Shown: piece after piece, positions 8,779-16,221 of the stretch
How positions within the stretch are numbered: the stretch's first letter is position 1
How the letters are laid out: each line of letters opens with the position of its first letter
Assembly (NCBI GenBank): GCA_045646245.1
Contig: JAZRKJ010000045.1
Coordinates: 1-19,913, forward strand
Direction: 5' to 3'
Length of the DNA: 19,913 nt
Source: SIG607 sp045646245
GTDB taxonomy: Bacteria > Bacillota > Clostridia > Oscillospirales > Acutalibacteraceae
Program-made: the position numbers and the translations under genes
Notes under the pieces: model-generated
Told to the model about the DNA's origin: nothing
Database searches by the model: none
What the model saw: the letters and a program-made list of their open reading frames with translations, nothing else

Positions 8779-9516
8779 ATGAGAGACCATAAAAAAAGCG
8801 ATACTTTAAGTCAACGCGACAAAGCGCGTCGTGACTTTCTTGAACTTAAAGAAATGCAACGCAAGGCTGCCGAAGAAGGCGCCACCGAGCACGTAGCGTA
8901 CAGCGATGAAATAAAGCCCAAAACCTTTTGGGAAAAGGTAAAGCATTTTTGGTACTACTACAAAAAAGCGGTTGTGGCAATAGCGCTTGCGGTGGCTGTT
9001 CTTACCTGGATTACGGTTAGCTGCATCAATAAAAAGGATCCCGATTTAAAAATAGTTATTTACGACAACCGAATAGTTGCCGATATGTACATTCCTTATA
9101 TTGAAGAGTATTTTGAAAAACATTGCCCTGATTATAACGGCGACGGAGAGGTAAAGGTTTCGGTTATTAACTGTACCTTCGAAACGGGTAAGTCTACCGC
9201 GCAGTATCAAAACACAATGATGCAACGTCTCCAAAGCCTTATAGTTACCGACGAGGAATGTATGCTTATAATAACCGGTGAAGCAGGTTACGATTATTTT
9301 ACCGATTATATTAACGGCTTAACCTTTTGCGTGGAGACAAGCCTTCCGGCGTCCTATTACAGCGAATGCGCCGTGGATAAGGATTTACCCCTGCCAAGCA
9401 AAGTTAAAATGTACTGTCGCGATATAAAGGGAACACTTATTGAAGGAAATGAAAAATCTCAAAAAGCGGTTGAAAACGGAAAAGATTTTATTAAAATAAT
9501 TTCAGAAATACAGTAA
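8779..9516 (+). CDS. Single-pass membrane protein of unknown function
   Basis: A 245-residue protein that I do not recognise. Residues 1-60 are highly charged and probably cytoplasmic and helical. Residues 64-81 form one membrane helix ending TVSC, followed by an extracellular domain of about 160 residues starting DPDLKIVIYDN. That domain has alternating beta-like and helical stretches and a DYNGDGEVKV loop that resembles a small calcium-binding or beta-turn loop. Its ribosome site AGGAG (8768-8772) overlaps the stop of the preceding transferase gene, 9 bp away, so the two are probably translationally coupled. Position between a phosphoglycerol transferase and a CapA protein suggests a part in envelope polymer assembly, which is inference only. 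The short TVSC sequence resembles a lipobox, but the long N-terminus argues against lipidation. Confidence 0.75.
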   Translation: MRDHKKSDTLSQRDKARRDFLELKEMQRKAAEEGATEHVAYSDEIKPKTFWEKVKHFWYYYKKAVVAIALAVAVLTWITVSCINKKDPDLKIVIYDNRIVADMYIPYIEEYFEKHCPDYNGDGEVKVSVINCTFETGKSTAQYQNTMMQRLQSLIVTDEECMLIITGEAGYDYFTDYINGLTFCVETSLPASYYSECAVDKDLPLPSKVKMYCRDIKGTLIEGNEKSQKAVENGKDFIKIISEIQ

Positions 9517-9534
9517 AATTTTAAGGGGATAAGT

Positions 9535-10869
9535 ATGGGAAAGTTAACGCGGAAACAAAAAATTATAAGAAGAAATTTGTTTTTTGTCCTTTGCGCGGTA
9601 TGCCTTGTAGCTGTTATTACGCTGGTAGGCTGCGGAATTGACAAAATTATTGATTTGTCGGGCGGAAAAGAGCTGTCTACAGTATCCGACCCATCCGAAA
9701 GCACACCCGAAGAGCCTTACGTTGTATCCAGCGCTACGGTGGTAAATACGGGGGATATACTTATTCACTCTCCCTTGCTTACTGCGGCGAAGGAAGGAGA
9801 CGGTTACGATTTTTCTCCTCTTTACAGAGAAGTCAGCTCCTATTTTAACGACGCCGACCTTGCCATTGCAAACCTTGAGGTGACTCTGGGCGGCAGTGAA
9901 TCGGGAAATTACAGGGGTTATCCCGCTTTCAATACCCCCGATAGCCTTATTGATGCCGTAAAAGCTGCGGGAATTGATATGCTTCTTACTTCCAATAACC
10001 ATTGCTACGATACAGGACTTTTCGGTCTTAAACGTACCGCAAGGGTTTTAAAGGAAAAGAATATGCCTTTTATCGGTACCCGTGAAACAACCGAAGAAGC
10101 TCTTTACACGGTAAAAGAGGTTGACGGTGTAAAAATAGGTATGGCGTGTTATACTTACGAAAACGTTTATCAGGGCAACGGCACCAAATCCATTAACGGA
10201 AGAATAGTAAACAGCGAAGCGGCGCCGCTCCTTGCATCCTTTTGTTACGAGCACCTTGACGAATTTTACCTTGAAGCAGAAAGCGTTATTAAAGATATGA
10301 AGCAAAAGGGCGCCGAAGCAATAGTTTTTTATATGCATTGGGGTAATGAATATCAGTTAAAACAAAACCATTGGCAGAGCCGGATTGCTCAAAAGCTTTG
10401 TGATTTAGGGGTTGACGTAATTGTCGGCGGACATCCTCACGTTATTCAGCCCATTGACCTTCTTACCTCTACCGACGGCAGCCGCAAAACCGTTTGCCTT
10501 TATTCTATGGGTAATTCGGTTTCCAACCAGCGCCTTGACCAGCTTTATTCCGACTGTCCCACCGGTCACACCGAAGACGGTATGCTTTTCTACTATACCT
10601 TTGATAAGTACAGCGACGGTACCGTTAAGCTCAGCGGCGTAGATATTATCCCCGCTTGGGTTTGCAAAACGGGATACGGCGCCAATGCGGAATACGTGCT
10701 TTACGCCTTGCCCGACGAAAACGCCTTTGCAAATCAGGGCCTTAGCTCCGCTAACGGTAAAAAATCCTTTGAACGTACTAAAAAAATCGTTGGCGAAGGA
10801 CTTACCGAATGTCAGGAATACTTAGGCTGTGAGGTTCGTTTTCCTAATGAATCAGGCTTAAATCAGTAA
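9535..10869 (+). CDS. CapA family protein (metallophosphatase-like, capsule/PGA type)
   Basis: A 444-residue protein with the PGA_cap/CapA domain, distantly related to calcineurin-like phosphatases. A basic N-terminus and hydrophobic segment (15-32) end in LVGC (30-33), so it is a candidate lipoprotein or an N-terminally anchored surface protein. Conserved sites in order: NTGDILIH (D74), NLEVTLGG (113-120), TSNNHCYDTG (152-161), YMHWGNEY (267-273) and GGHPHVIQP (298-306). Family members work in poly-gamma-glutamate capsule export and in other surface polymers; no CapB or CapC partner is present here, so a PGA role is not shown. AAGGGG (9523-9528) lies 6 nt before the ATG and 18 bp separate it from the previous gene. 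Last gene of the operon. Confidence 0.9.
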   Translation: MGKLTRKQKIIRRNLFFVLCAVCLVAVITLVGCGIDKIIDLSGGKELSTVSDPSESTPEEPYVVSSATVVNTGDILIHSPLLTAAKEGDGYDFSPLYREVSSYFNDADLAIANLEVTLGGSESGNYRGYPAFNTPDSLIDAVKAAGIDMLLTSNNHCYDTGLFGLKRTARVLKEKNMPFIGTRETTEEALYTVKEVDGVKIGMACYTYENVYQGNGTKSINGRIVNSEAAPLLASFCYEHLDEFYLEAESVIKDMKQKGAEAIVFYMHWGNEYQLKQNHWQSRIAQKLCDLGVDVIVGGHPHVIQPIDLLTSTDGSRKTVCLYSMGNSVSNQRLDQLYSDCPTGHTEDGMLFYYTFDKYSDGTVKLSGVDIIPAWVCKTGYGANAEYVLYALPDENAFANQGLSSANGKKSFERTKKIVGEGLTECQEYLGCEVRFPNESGLNQ

Positions 10870-10871
10870 AA

Positions 10872-10903
10872 AAAGTCTCTTGAACTTTCGTTCAAGAGAC
10901 TTT
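10872..10903. terminator. Bidirectional terminator between capA-like gene and tyrS
   Basis: A perfect 14-bp stem (10872-10885 with 10890-10903) and a tttc loop sit between two converging genes. The plus side continues aaattttt, and the minus side reads into a run of T (aaaaaa at 10868-10873 on the plus strand), so it can serve both transcripts. Confidence 0.92.
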
Positions 10904-10917
10904 AAATTTTTCTGCTT

Positions 10918-12138
10918 TTACAGCGAAACTTTTATAAACTTCTTTTTGCCTTTTTGAATAAGAAGTCCTGCTTTAAGCTGTTCAGCACAGTAGAAGGTTG
11001 CGGGAACGGTAACCTTTTCTTCGTTTACGCTGACGCCGCCCTGAACTACAAGAGTTCTGGCTTCGCTCTTTGAAGCGCAAAGACCGCTTTTTACCATAAT
11101 GTCAAGAATACCTATACCGTTTTCGCCCAAATCGTCGGCAGAAAGGGTAACAGACGGAATATCGGCGGAATCCTTACCGCCCGCGAACATATTTTTAGCG
11201 GCGTTAAGAGCCTTTTCGGCTTCTTCTTCGCCGTGAACCATTTTGGTAAGCTCAAAGGCTAAAATTTCTTTTGCTTTGTTAAGCTCGCTGCCCTCCCACT
11301 TATCCATTTCATCAATCTGTTCAAGGGGTAAGAAGGTGAGCATACGGATGCATTTTAATACGTCGGCATCTCCAACGTTTCTCCAGTACTGGAAGAAGTC
11401 GTAAGGAGAAGTCTTGTTGGGGTCAAGCCAAACGGCGTTGCCCGCAGTTTTACCCATTTTCTTGCCCTGAGAGTCGGTAAGAAGAGTAATAGTCATGGCG
11501 TGGGCGTCTTTACCCAATTTTCTTCTTATAAGCTCGGTACCGCCCAGCATATTGCTCCATTGGTCGTCGCCGCCGAACTGCATATTACAACCGTAGTGTT
11601 GGAAAAGGTAGTAGAAGTCGTAGCTTTGCATAATCATATAGTTGAATTCAAGGAAGGAAAGACCCTTTTCCATTCTTTGCTTGTAACATTCAGCGCGGAG
11701 CATATTATTAACCGAGAAACAAGCGCCCACTTCGCGGAGCATATCAACGTAGTTAAGGTTCAAAAGCCATTCGGCATTGTTAACCATGGTTGCCTTGCCT
11801 TCGCCGAACTCAATAAAGCGCTCCATCTGGCGTTTGAAGCATTCGGCGTTGTGGTCGATGTCTTCCTTGGTAAGCATTTTTCTCATATCGGTTCTGCCCG
11901 AAGGGTCGCCTATCATAGTAGTGCCGCCGCCAATAAGAGCAACGGGTTTGTTACCCGCCATTTGCAAACGCTTCATAAGGGTGAGCGCCATAAAATGACC
12001 TGCGGTAAGGCTGTCTGCGGTACAGTCAAAACCAATATAGAAGGTTGCCTTTCCGCTGTTTATCATTGTTCTGATTTCGTCTTCGTTAGTTACCTGTGCA
12101 ATAAGTCCACGGGCAACAAGCTCTTCGTAAATTCCCAT
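10918..12138 (-). CDS. tyrS: Tyrosyl-tRNA synthetase
   Basis: A 406-residue class I aminoacyl-tRNA synthetase that charges tRNA-Tyr in the cytoplasm. It has the HIGH-type motif TAGHFM (45-50), the tyrosine pocket region QSYDFYYL and GGDDQWSN (189-196), the KMSKS-type motif KMGKT (227-231) and a C-terminal S4 RNA-binding domain (about 345-406). The length fits the bacterial TyrRS family. AGGAGG (12146-12151) is 7 nt from the ATG. Expression is set by the T-box leader immediately upstream. Confidence 0.97.
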   Translation of the reverse strand: MGIYEELVARGLIAQVTNEDEIRTMINSGKATFYIGFDCTADSLTAGHFMALTLMKRLQMAGNKPVALIGGGTTMIGDPSGRTDMRKMLTKEDIDHNAECFKRQMERFIEFGEGKATMVNNAEWLLNLNYVDMLREVGACFSVNNMLRAECYKQRMEKGLSFLEFNYMIMQSYDFYYLFQHYGCNMQFGGDDQWSNMLGGTELIRRKLGKDAHAMTITLLTDSQGKKMGKTAGNAVWLDPNKTSPYDFFQYWRNVGDADVLKCIRMLTFLPLEQIDEMDKWEGSELNKAKEILAFELTKMVHGEEEAEKALNAAKNMFAGGKDSADIPSVTLSADDLGENGIGILDIMVKSGLCASKSEARTLVVQGGVSVNEEKVTVPATFYCAEQLKAGLLIQKGKKKFIKVSL

Positions 12139-12156
12139 TTTTTGTCCTCCTAAGTA

Positions 12157-12404
12157 ATAAAAATCCTCTGCCAGTAAAATACTGACAGAGGGCGAAATTA
12201 CGCGGTACCACCTCTATTTATACGCTTCTCACAAAGCGTACCTCGGCGTGTTAAAAACACAATGCTTTAACGGGCATTAAGCGGCTTTATGCGGCTGGTC
12301 GAACTGTATTCACAAAACCCTTTTACAGCCCGTCGCACCAACCCGAGCCTCTCTTGGTAAAATAAAGTCTGCTACTTGTTTTCGGTCATAGCCTTTTTAT
12401 ATCC
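12157..12404 (-). ncRNA. Tyrosine T-box riboswitch leader of tyrS
   Basis: On the minus strand the leader holds the T-box core AGGTGGTACCGCG (12201-12213), whose middle bases pair with the acceptor end of uncharged tRNA. The specifier is UAC, in the context GAAUACAG (TAC at 12306-12308), a tyrosine codon matching the downstream gene. Stem I elements such as AGAGAGG and GGTTGGTGCGA precede it. A stem III hairpin tacgctt/aagcgta lies at 12221-12240. The terminator (cctctgtcagta pairing with tactggcagagg, 12165-12191) runs into a T-rich stretch 12 nt before the ribosome site. Low charged tRNA-Tyr should favour the antiterminator and tyrS read-through. Confidence 0.95.
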
Positions 12405-12410
12405 TAAAAG

Positions 12411-12439
12411 ATTATATATTATTTTTTCATTTTTGTCAA
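12411..12439 (-). promoter_or_regulatory. Consensus promoter of the tyrS T-box leader
   Basis: Minus strand TTGACA (12434-12439), 17 bp, TATAAT (12411-12416): a perfect sigma-A consensus. Start of the transcript is expected near 12404, giving a leader of about 265 nt. Confidence 0.92.
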
Positions 12440-12491
12440 CCGAATGTTGAAGTTAAGAAAAAATAAGAGATGGTCACAATAACTAAAACGG

Positions 12492-14072
12492 TTATTTAAA
12501 CTCGGGAGAGCAGTTAAGAACTCCCTTTGTGGGATAGTTTCCTGCAAGGACCTCAAGACATGAGTCGACGTTTTCTGTTGACAGACTTCCGATAATAAGC
12601 CTCGGAATATGCGGCAGCTCCTCAAGGACAAGGGGGTTTCCGAAATGCACCACGGTCGATAATCTGTCGGTGTGCTGAAGAGCTTTTATAAGGGTCACTA
12701 TTCTATGGGTAAGCCTTTCCTCGCCAACGAATGACAGCGGCTCGGTAAAGGTAAGAAATATAAGCTCGTCACAACCGAGCGACTGGGTAAGTATCCTCGT
12801 GTTTTGGGCCTGAGTTGGAAACTCGTATATATATTCCACCCTTGAATTCGGGAAAAGATCAAGAATTTTTTCCCTTACCTTTTCGGGGTAGAGCCAATTT
12901 GACGAGAAGGTATCAACATCAATTTTCCCGTCTGCGCCTATACTCATTTCGTTGCGCACAAGCATCGCAAAGAAGTGCTTTCCGTCCCTCGGGATGCTTG
13001 GAAGCAGACCTTCGTCGGTTACCGCGCAGATATTATCCTTGTTGATGTCGAAGAAAAGCCGTAGCTCCTCCTCCGAAATTTCGGCATCGTCTGTCAGCAG
13101 GGTCGTTTTATGCTGTGCGGCGAGGACGCGCCTTACTGCTGCGTCAAGCATATCGTCAGGGATCAATCCCTGCTCGTAGGCTTCGACGAGCCTGCCGAAC
13201 TTAACGCGATTATCCTGAGTAAAGGGAAGTAGGAGGTCGTTACCTGCGGCAATAGCGTAGCCCTTCGCCTCTACCTCGCTGTATTTTGCGCGAATACCCA
13301 TCATACAAAGGGCGTCGGTAATAGCAATACCCTCAAAACCCATTTCTCTTATAATATCTATAACCGGCTTTGAGAGAGAAGCAGGACGATTATTATCAAT
13401 ATTTACCATTCTCTTATGACCTGTCATAACGCCGTCAAGAAGTCCCTCATCTAAAAGCTTCTTATAAGGATAAAGATGGCTTTCTATCAGCTCCTCCTTT
13501 GTGTCATAAGAGATGCTTTCGGTCATATGGGAATCGATCTTATTGGGATTGCTTCCGCCGGGATAGTGCTTTGCGATGGTCATAACGCCGCCGTCGTGCA
13601 TACCCCGCGCCATAGCGATGGCGTATTTCGTAACCTTCTCCTTGTCGCCGCCCAGAGAACGTATCGCTCCGGGGAGAATGTCAACGATAGGGTTGCACAC
13701 CATATTATATCCCATCTTGTGGGCCTTTGTTCCAAGCACCTTACCGAAAGCGTAAGCATATTTGGGGTCGCCCGTACTGCTTATGGCGCTATGACGACCT
13801 ACGATATATCTTCCTTCGCTGCTTTCAATTCCGCTTTCTGCATCGGTCATTATAATAATGGGATAATCCGCAAGCTCCTTAACCCTTTTGAGCATTACTT
13901 CGGCATCTCTGTATCCCTGCTGAATCCAAACCGAACCGAGGGCGCGCTCTTTTATAAGATTTAAAACAAATTCCTCGTCAGGCTCGGATTTTGCCCAACT
14001 GTTGAGGAATGGAGTAAACACCATTCCAAGCTTTTGCTTTATTGATAGCTCTTCAAATTTTAATTCCTTCAT
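12492..14072 (-). CDS. Glycoside hydrolase family 3, NagZ-type (putative beta-N-acetylhexosaminidase)
   Basis: A 526-residue protein without a signal peptide, so probably cytoplasmic. The GH3 catalytic barrel covers about residues 8-320. AKHYPG (167-172) and IDSHMTES (179-186) form the Asp-His acid/base loop characteristic of NagZ-type members, and AITDALCMMGI (250-260) carries the nucleophile D253. A second alpha/beta domain (about 330-526) resembles the GH3 C-terminal region but is diverged. Members cleave beta-GlcNAc from muropeptides or glycoconjugates, some as phosphorylases; the substrate here is not shown. ATG 14072 is chosen, with GAAAGG 12 nt upstream; TTG at 14081 lies too close to that site. 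No clear terminator follows, so transcripts may run toward the tyrS promoter. Confidence 0.87.
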   Translation of the reverse strand: MKELKFEELSIKQKLGMVFTPFLNSWAKSEPDEEFVLNLIKERALGSVWIQQGYRDAEVMLKRVKELADYPIIIMTDAESGIESSEGRYIVGRHSAISSTGDPKYAYAFGKVLGTKAHKMGYNMVCNPIVDILPGAIRSLGGDKEKVTKYAIAMARGMHDGGVMTIAKHYPGGSNPNKIDSHMTESISYDTKEELIESHLYPYKKLLDEGLLDGVMTGHKRMVNIDNNRPASLSKPVIDIIREMGFEGIAITDALCMMGIRAKYSEVEAKGYAIAAGNDLLLPFTQDNRVKFGRLVEAYEQGLIPDDMLDAAVRRVLAAQHKTTLLTDDAEISEEELRLFFDINKDNICAVTDEGLLPSIPRDGKHFFAMLVRNEMSIGADGKIDVDTFSSNWLYPEKVREKILDLFPNSRVEYIYEFPTQAQNTRILTQSLGCDELIFLTFTEPLSFVGEERLTHRIVTLIKALQHTDRLSTVVHFGNPLVLEELPHIPRLIIGSLSTENVDSCLEVLAGNYPTKGVLNCSPEFK

Positions 14073-14109
14073 AAACTTCAACTGCCTTTCTGCAAAATTG
14101 TTTTATATT

Positions 14110-14290
14110 CTAAAGTTCAAAAGAATTCATAACGCTGTTTTCAAATTTATGAATACTTTCGCCCCAAAAATTGTCTGTTAAAGCCCTGTGGTTTTTAAGC
14201 ATAAGAGCCGTAAATAACGCCTTTGTCTAAAAAGCTTTTGGTAGTTTCAAGCAAATTCTTTTCAAGAAGCGATTTATTAAGAAATTTCAT
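14110..14290 (-). pseudogene. Small frameshifted gene or coupled pair of tiny ORFs
   Basis: The minus strand has ATG 14290, with GGAGA upstream, encoding 31 residues (MKFLNKSLLEKNLLETTKSF and on to VIYGSYA) and stopping at 14195. A second frame with ATG 14202 encodes 30 residues (MLKNHRALTDNFWGESIHKF...) to a stop at 14110. Start and stop overlap as ATGCTTAA. Joined, they read like one ~60-residue protein broken by a single shift near 14200, and both parts have protein-like composition. I recognise no family. Alternatives are a remnant of a sugar-processing gene or two coupled microproteins. It sits just upstream of, and in line with, the GH3 gene. Confidence 0.35.
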
Positions 14291-14390
14291 AATAGTTTCT
14301 CCGCGAGTTTTATTCTTCGATATCAAACTTTTTAAAGGAAAATGTAGAAAATATCTATTGATTGAATTTTGCTTGTTTGATAAACTGAAA

Positions 14391-14877
14391 TCATACCAAA
14401 TTTAAGTTTTTCGGCAGATATAAATCGCCGTTTACCATACGGTTATTTTCCCAAACGAGCTTTTTAACCTCGCCCTTTTGCTCATAAAAAGCAAAGGGAG
14501 TACCGGTGTTGTTTTCGGTGTAGCAATTCTTAATGGAAAGATTCTCTACCGTTGCGCCTTCGCTTACCGAAATTGTGGGAATTGACACGTTTTCTTCGGT
14601 TCTGTAAACCTCGCTTATGCTAAGTGATTTTACGTTTACAAGCTCTTCTAAAAAGACGATGGGAAGTATTCTGTAATTTATTGCACATTCTTCGCTATAG
14701 CTTAAGTAGGTGTATCTGACCGCCTTTCTGACGTGCAAATTATCAAGCACAATCGCATCAAAATATCCGTCGACGGCATAATTGCAATACTTCGTAATAC
14801 CTATTACGTACTGATAATAACTGCCGAAAACGTTGCGGATATGAATGTTCGTAACCTTGTGCTTTCGGTTTAAAAGG
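14391..14877 (-). pseudogene. 3' remnant of a beta-helix (pectate-lyase-fold-like) protein gene
   Basis: The open minus-strand frame encodes about 160 residues with short repeating beta-strand turns (VTNIHIRNVFG, FDAIVLDNLHV, VKSLSISEVYR, VENLSIKNCYT, VKKLVWENNRM) typical of right-handed parallel beta-helix proteins, often glycan-active. It ends in a normal stop at 14391, but upstream the frame hits a stop (TAG) after about 14900 with no good start codon, and beta-helix-like sequence fades near 14877, where an ABC transporter fragment begins on the other strand. The front of the gene, including any signal peptide and catalytic part, is missing. Assignment to a specific family is not possible. 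Confidence 0.6.
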
Positions 14878-15031
14878 CAGAACGACTCTTGTTGTCGCCC
14901 ACAGGCTTTCTACCATACGAACCGCCGATACAATAGCGGTTGTTGACGGCGGCGAAATTAAACAAAGGGGAAGCCACAGCCAGCTTGTAGAGCAAGAAGG
15001 TATTTATAAAGACCTTTATTTTGGAACATAA
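14870..15031 (+). pseudogene. C-terminal fragment of an ABC exporter ATPase (MsbA/LmrA type)
   Basis: From 14870 the plus strand encodes LKGRTTLVVAHRLSTIRTAD followed by TIAVVDGGEIKQRGSHSQLV and EQEGIYKDLYFGT, then TAA at 15029-15031. This is the characteristic end of an exporter-type ABC ATPase: the H-loop histidine in AHRLSTI, the following IxVxDxGxIxxxGxH strand pair and the GIYxxLY tail. Walker A, signature motif, Walker B and the membrane domain are absent, and upstream sequence is the opposite-strand beta-helix remnant. It is therefore a non-functional 54-codon leftover. It is too short and lacks a start codon, so gene callers will miss it. Confidence 0.85.
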
Positions 15032-15262
15032 ATTTCGAGAATTTTCTTCGGAAGTTATAGTTTTTCATTAATTTCCGTAGAAATCTTGAGTTTACAAGGG
15101 TTTGCGGCATCAATCAACTTGTAGGTGTTTGTTTCGTGTTATCAACAATTAAAAGCATCTTTTCCACCCATAAGGGAAATTTCAAGGGAAAGAAATTCAA
15201 TGCTGAGGTTGTCGTAAACGGACTGTTGCAATGTGAATTTACAAATGAATTGAGGAATTATC
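15032..15262. other. Short non-annotated stretch after the ABC fragment
   Basis: No start codon with a ribosome site is evident. A plus-strand frame without stops runs from about 15061 to 15309 (including STIKSIFSTHKGNFKGKKFN and ending CNHIADKN), overlaps the start of the next gene and could be another decayed fragment. I cannot assign it. Confidence 0.3.
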
Positions 15263-15565
15263 GTGAAGGTATCCAAACTCTTTGCAATCACATTGCAGAC
15301 AAAAACTAGACTTGCTTTTTTAGCGGTAGCTCTCTTATATAATTTTATTTTAGGATTTTATTTGAAGGGTTTTCTTGTTTTATCTCAAACGCTTACGGTA
15401 TTCTATTTGCTGTCAGCTTTACCGAGTTTGTTTTTAGCGGTTGAGATAAAAACAAAAGCAATGAGAACAGCGGTTTATATTTTGCTGATACTCATTGCTT
15501 GTATGAATATTGCCTATGCAATTTTTTGTCGCAGAGTGTTCCCGAGTGTTATTAAAATGCCATAA
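15263..15565 (+). CDS. Small multi-pass membrane protein, unknown function
   Basis: A 100-residue protein starting at GTG 15263, with GAGG (15252-15255) 7 nt upstream. It has three hydrophobic stretches (about residues 17-36, 40-60 and 66-88), a basic N-terminus and a short positive tail, consistent with a three-helix inner-membrane protein. I recognise no family. It stands between the gene scar and the toxin-antitoxin-like unit and has no close operon partner, so it may be accessory or itself a fragment of a larger membrane protein. Confidence 0.5.
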   Translation: MKVSKLFAITLQTKTRLAFLAVALLYNFILGFYLKGFLVLSQTLTVFYLLSALPSLFLAVEIKTKAMRTAVYILLILIACMNIAYAIFCRRVFPSVIKMP

Positions 15566-15642
15566 AAAATTAATACATAGGCTGATCGAACCTCTAAAAT
15601 AACACTCATTTTTGGATTTATGCACGAAACGTTGTATAAGCG

Positions 15643-15671
15643 TTGACCATTCGTTACGAATATGATATAAT
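15643..15671 (+). promoter_or_regulatory. Promoter with embedded operator of the HipA-like module
   Basis: TTGACC (15643-15648), 17 bp, TATAAT (15666-15671). The spacer contains the perfect dyad attcg-tta-cgaat (15649-15661), well placed for a repressor that blocks RNA polymerase. The ATG at 15688 leaves a leader of only about 10 nt, with GGTGAT (15678-15683) as the possible ribosome site. Confidence 0.75.
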
Positions 15672-15687
15672 TCTTGTGGTGATAGTT

Positions 15688-16221
15688 ATGGAAAGACGAG
15701 TAGCAAAATTAATTGTGGGTAAGGCGGGAGGCACCGCAGGTAAAGACTCTAAAACCTATAAGGTGTCGGTGCCTAGTAAATGGGTTGCTGAGCTCGGTCT
15801 TACCGATTCAAAAATGGAAATGGCATTTGATGGTGAAAGAATTATTATTTCACCGCATTTATCTATGGATAAATTTTTAGAAAGCAAAAAATCACTTGGA
15901 CATAAGCTTTTGAAGCTTGAGTTTTATGACGGTGAAATTTTGTGTACCAAAATTATTGCTGATTTTACGGATGAAACATTGTCTTTAGAAAACACAACCG
16001 AGCATATAGTTAAAACCGCATTTGGTAAAAATGAAGTGCCGACATGGGGAGATTTTCAAAGTTTCTTAGAGGAACGTTGTGTGCCAAGAAGTCGCAGCGG
16101 TATCAGAGAGTATCTGGAAACAATCGGTGTTGAAAGTTATGAGCCGCTTGAGATTATCAAAAAAACAAACGGCAGAATGGCAGAAGACAATCAATGGCTT
16201 AAACTGGAGGAGATACAATGA
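15688..16221 (+). CDS. AbrB-like putative antitoxin/regulator paired with HipA-like kinase
   Basis: A 177-residue protein from ATG 15688; an upstream ATG at 15643 lies inside the promoter -35 and is rejected. Residues ~21-56 (TYKVSVPSKWVAELGLTD ... FDGERIIISP) have the shape of a SpoVT/AbrB swapped-hairpin DNA-binding domain. The middle (70-110) is a beta-rich region, and the C-terminal part (118-177, including GIREYLETIGVESYEPLEII and NQWLKLEEI) is helical and probably contacts the partner. The stop overlaps the next start (ATGA at 16218-16221), so synthesis is coupled. It presumably represses its own promoter through the dyad at 15649-15661 and restrains the kinase; both are inference. It differs from classical HipB, which is a helix-turn-helix Xre protein. 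Confidence 0.75.
   Translation: MERRVAKLIVGKAGGTAGKDSKTYKVSVPSKWVAELGLTDSKMEMAFDGERIIISPHLSMDKFLESKKSLGHKLLKLEFYDGEILCTKIIADFTDETLSLENTTEHIVKTAFGKNEVPTWGDFQSFLEERCVPRSRSGIREYLETIGVESYEPLEIIKKTNGRMAEDNQWLKLEEIQ

Noticed and set aside
11500..12153. 217-codon plus-strand frame opposite tyrS
   Set aside because: tyrS is unambiguous on the minus strand; the plus frame has no ribosome site or recognisable motif.
14223..14405. 60-codon plus-strand ORF
   Set aside because: No ribosome site, and the minus strand here carries the better-looking small ORF at 14195-14290.
14957..15068. 36-codon minus-strand ORF (starts MKNYNFRRKF)
   Set aside because: It is the shadow of the ABC transporter fragment, whose plus-strand reading has strong family motifs.
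15643..15687. Upstream ATG giving the AbrB-like protein 15 extra residues
   Set aside because: That start codon lies within the promoter elements, so it would not be in the transcript.
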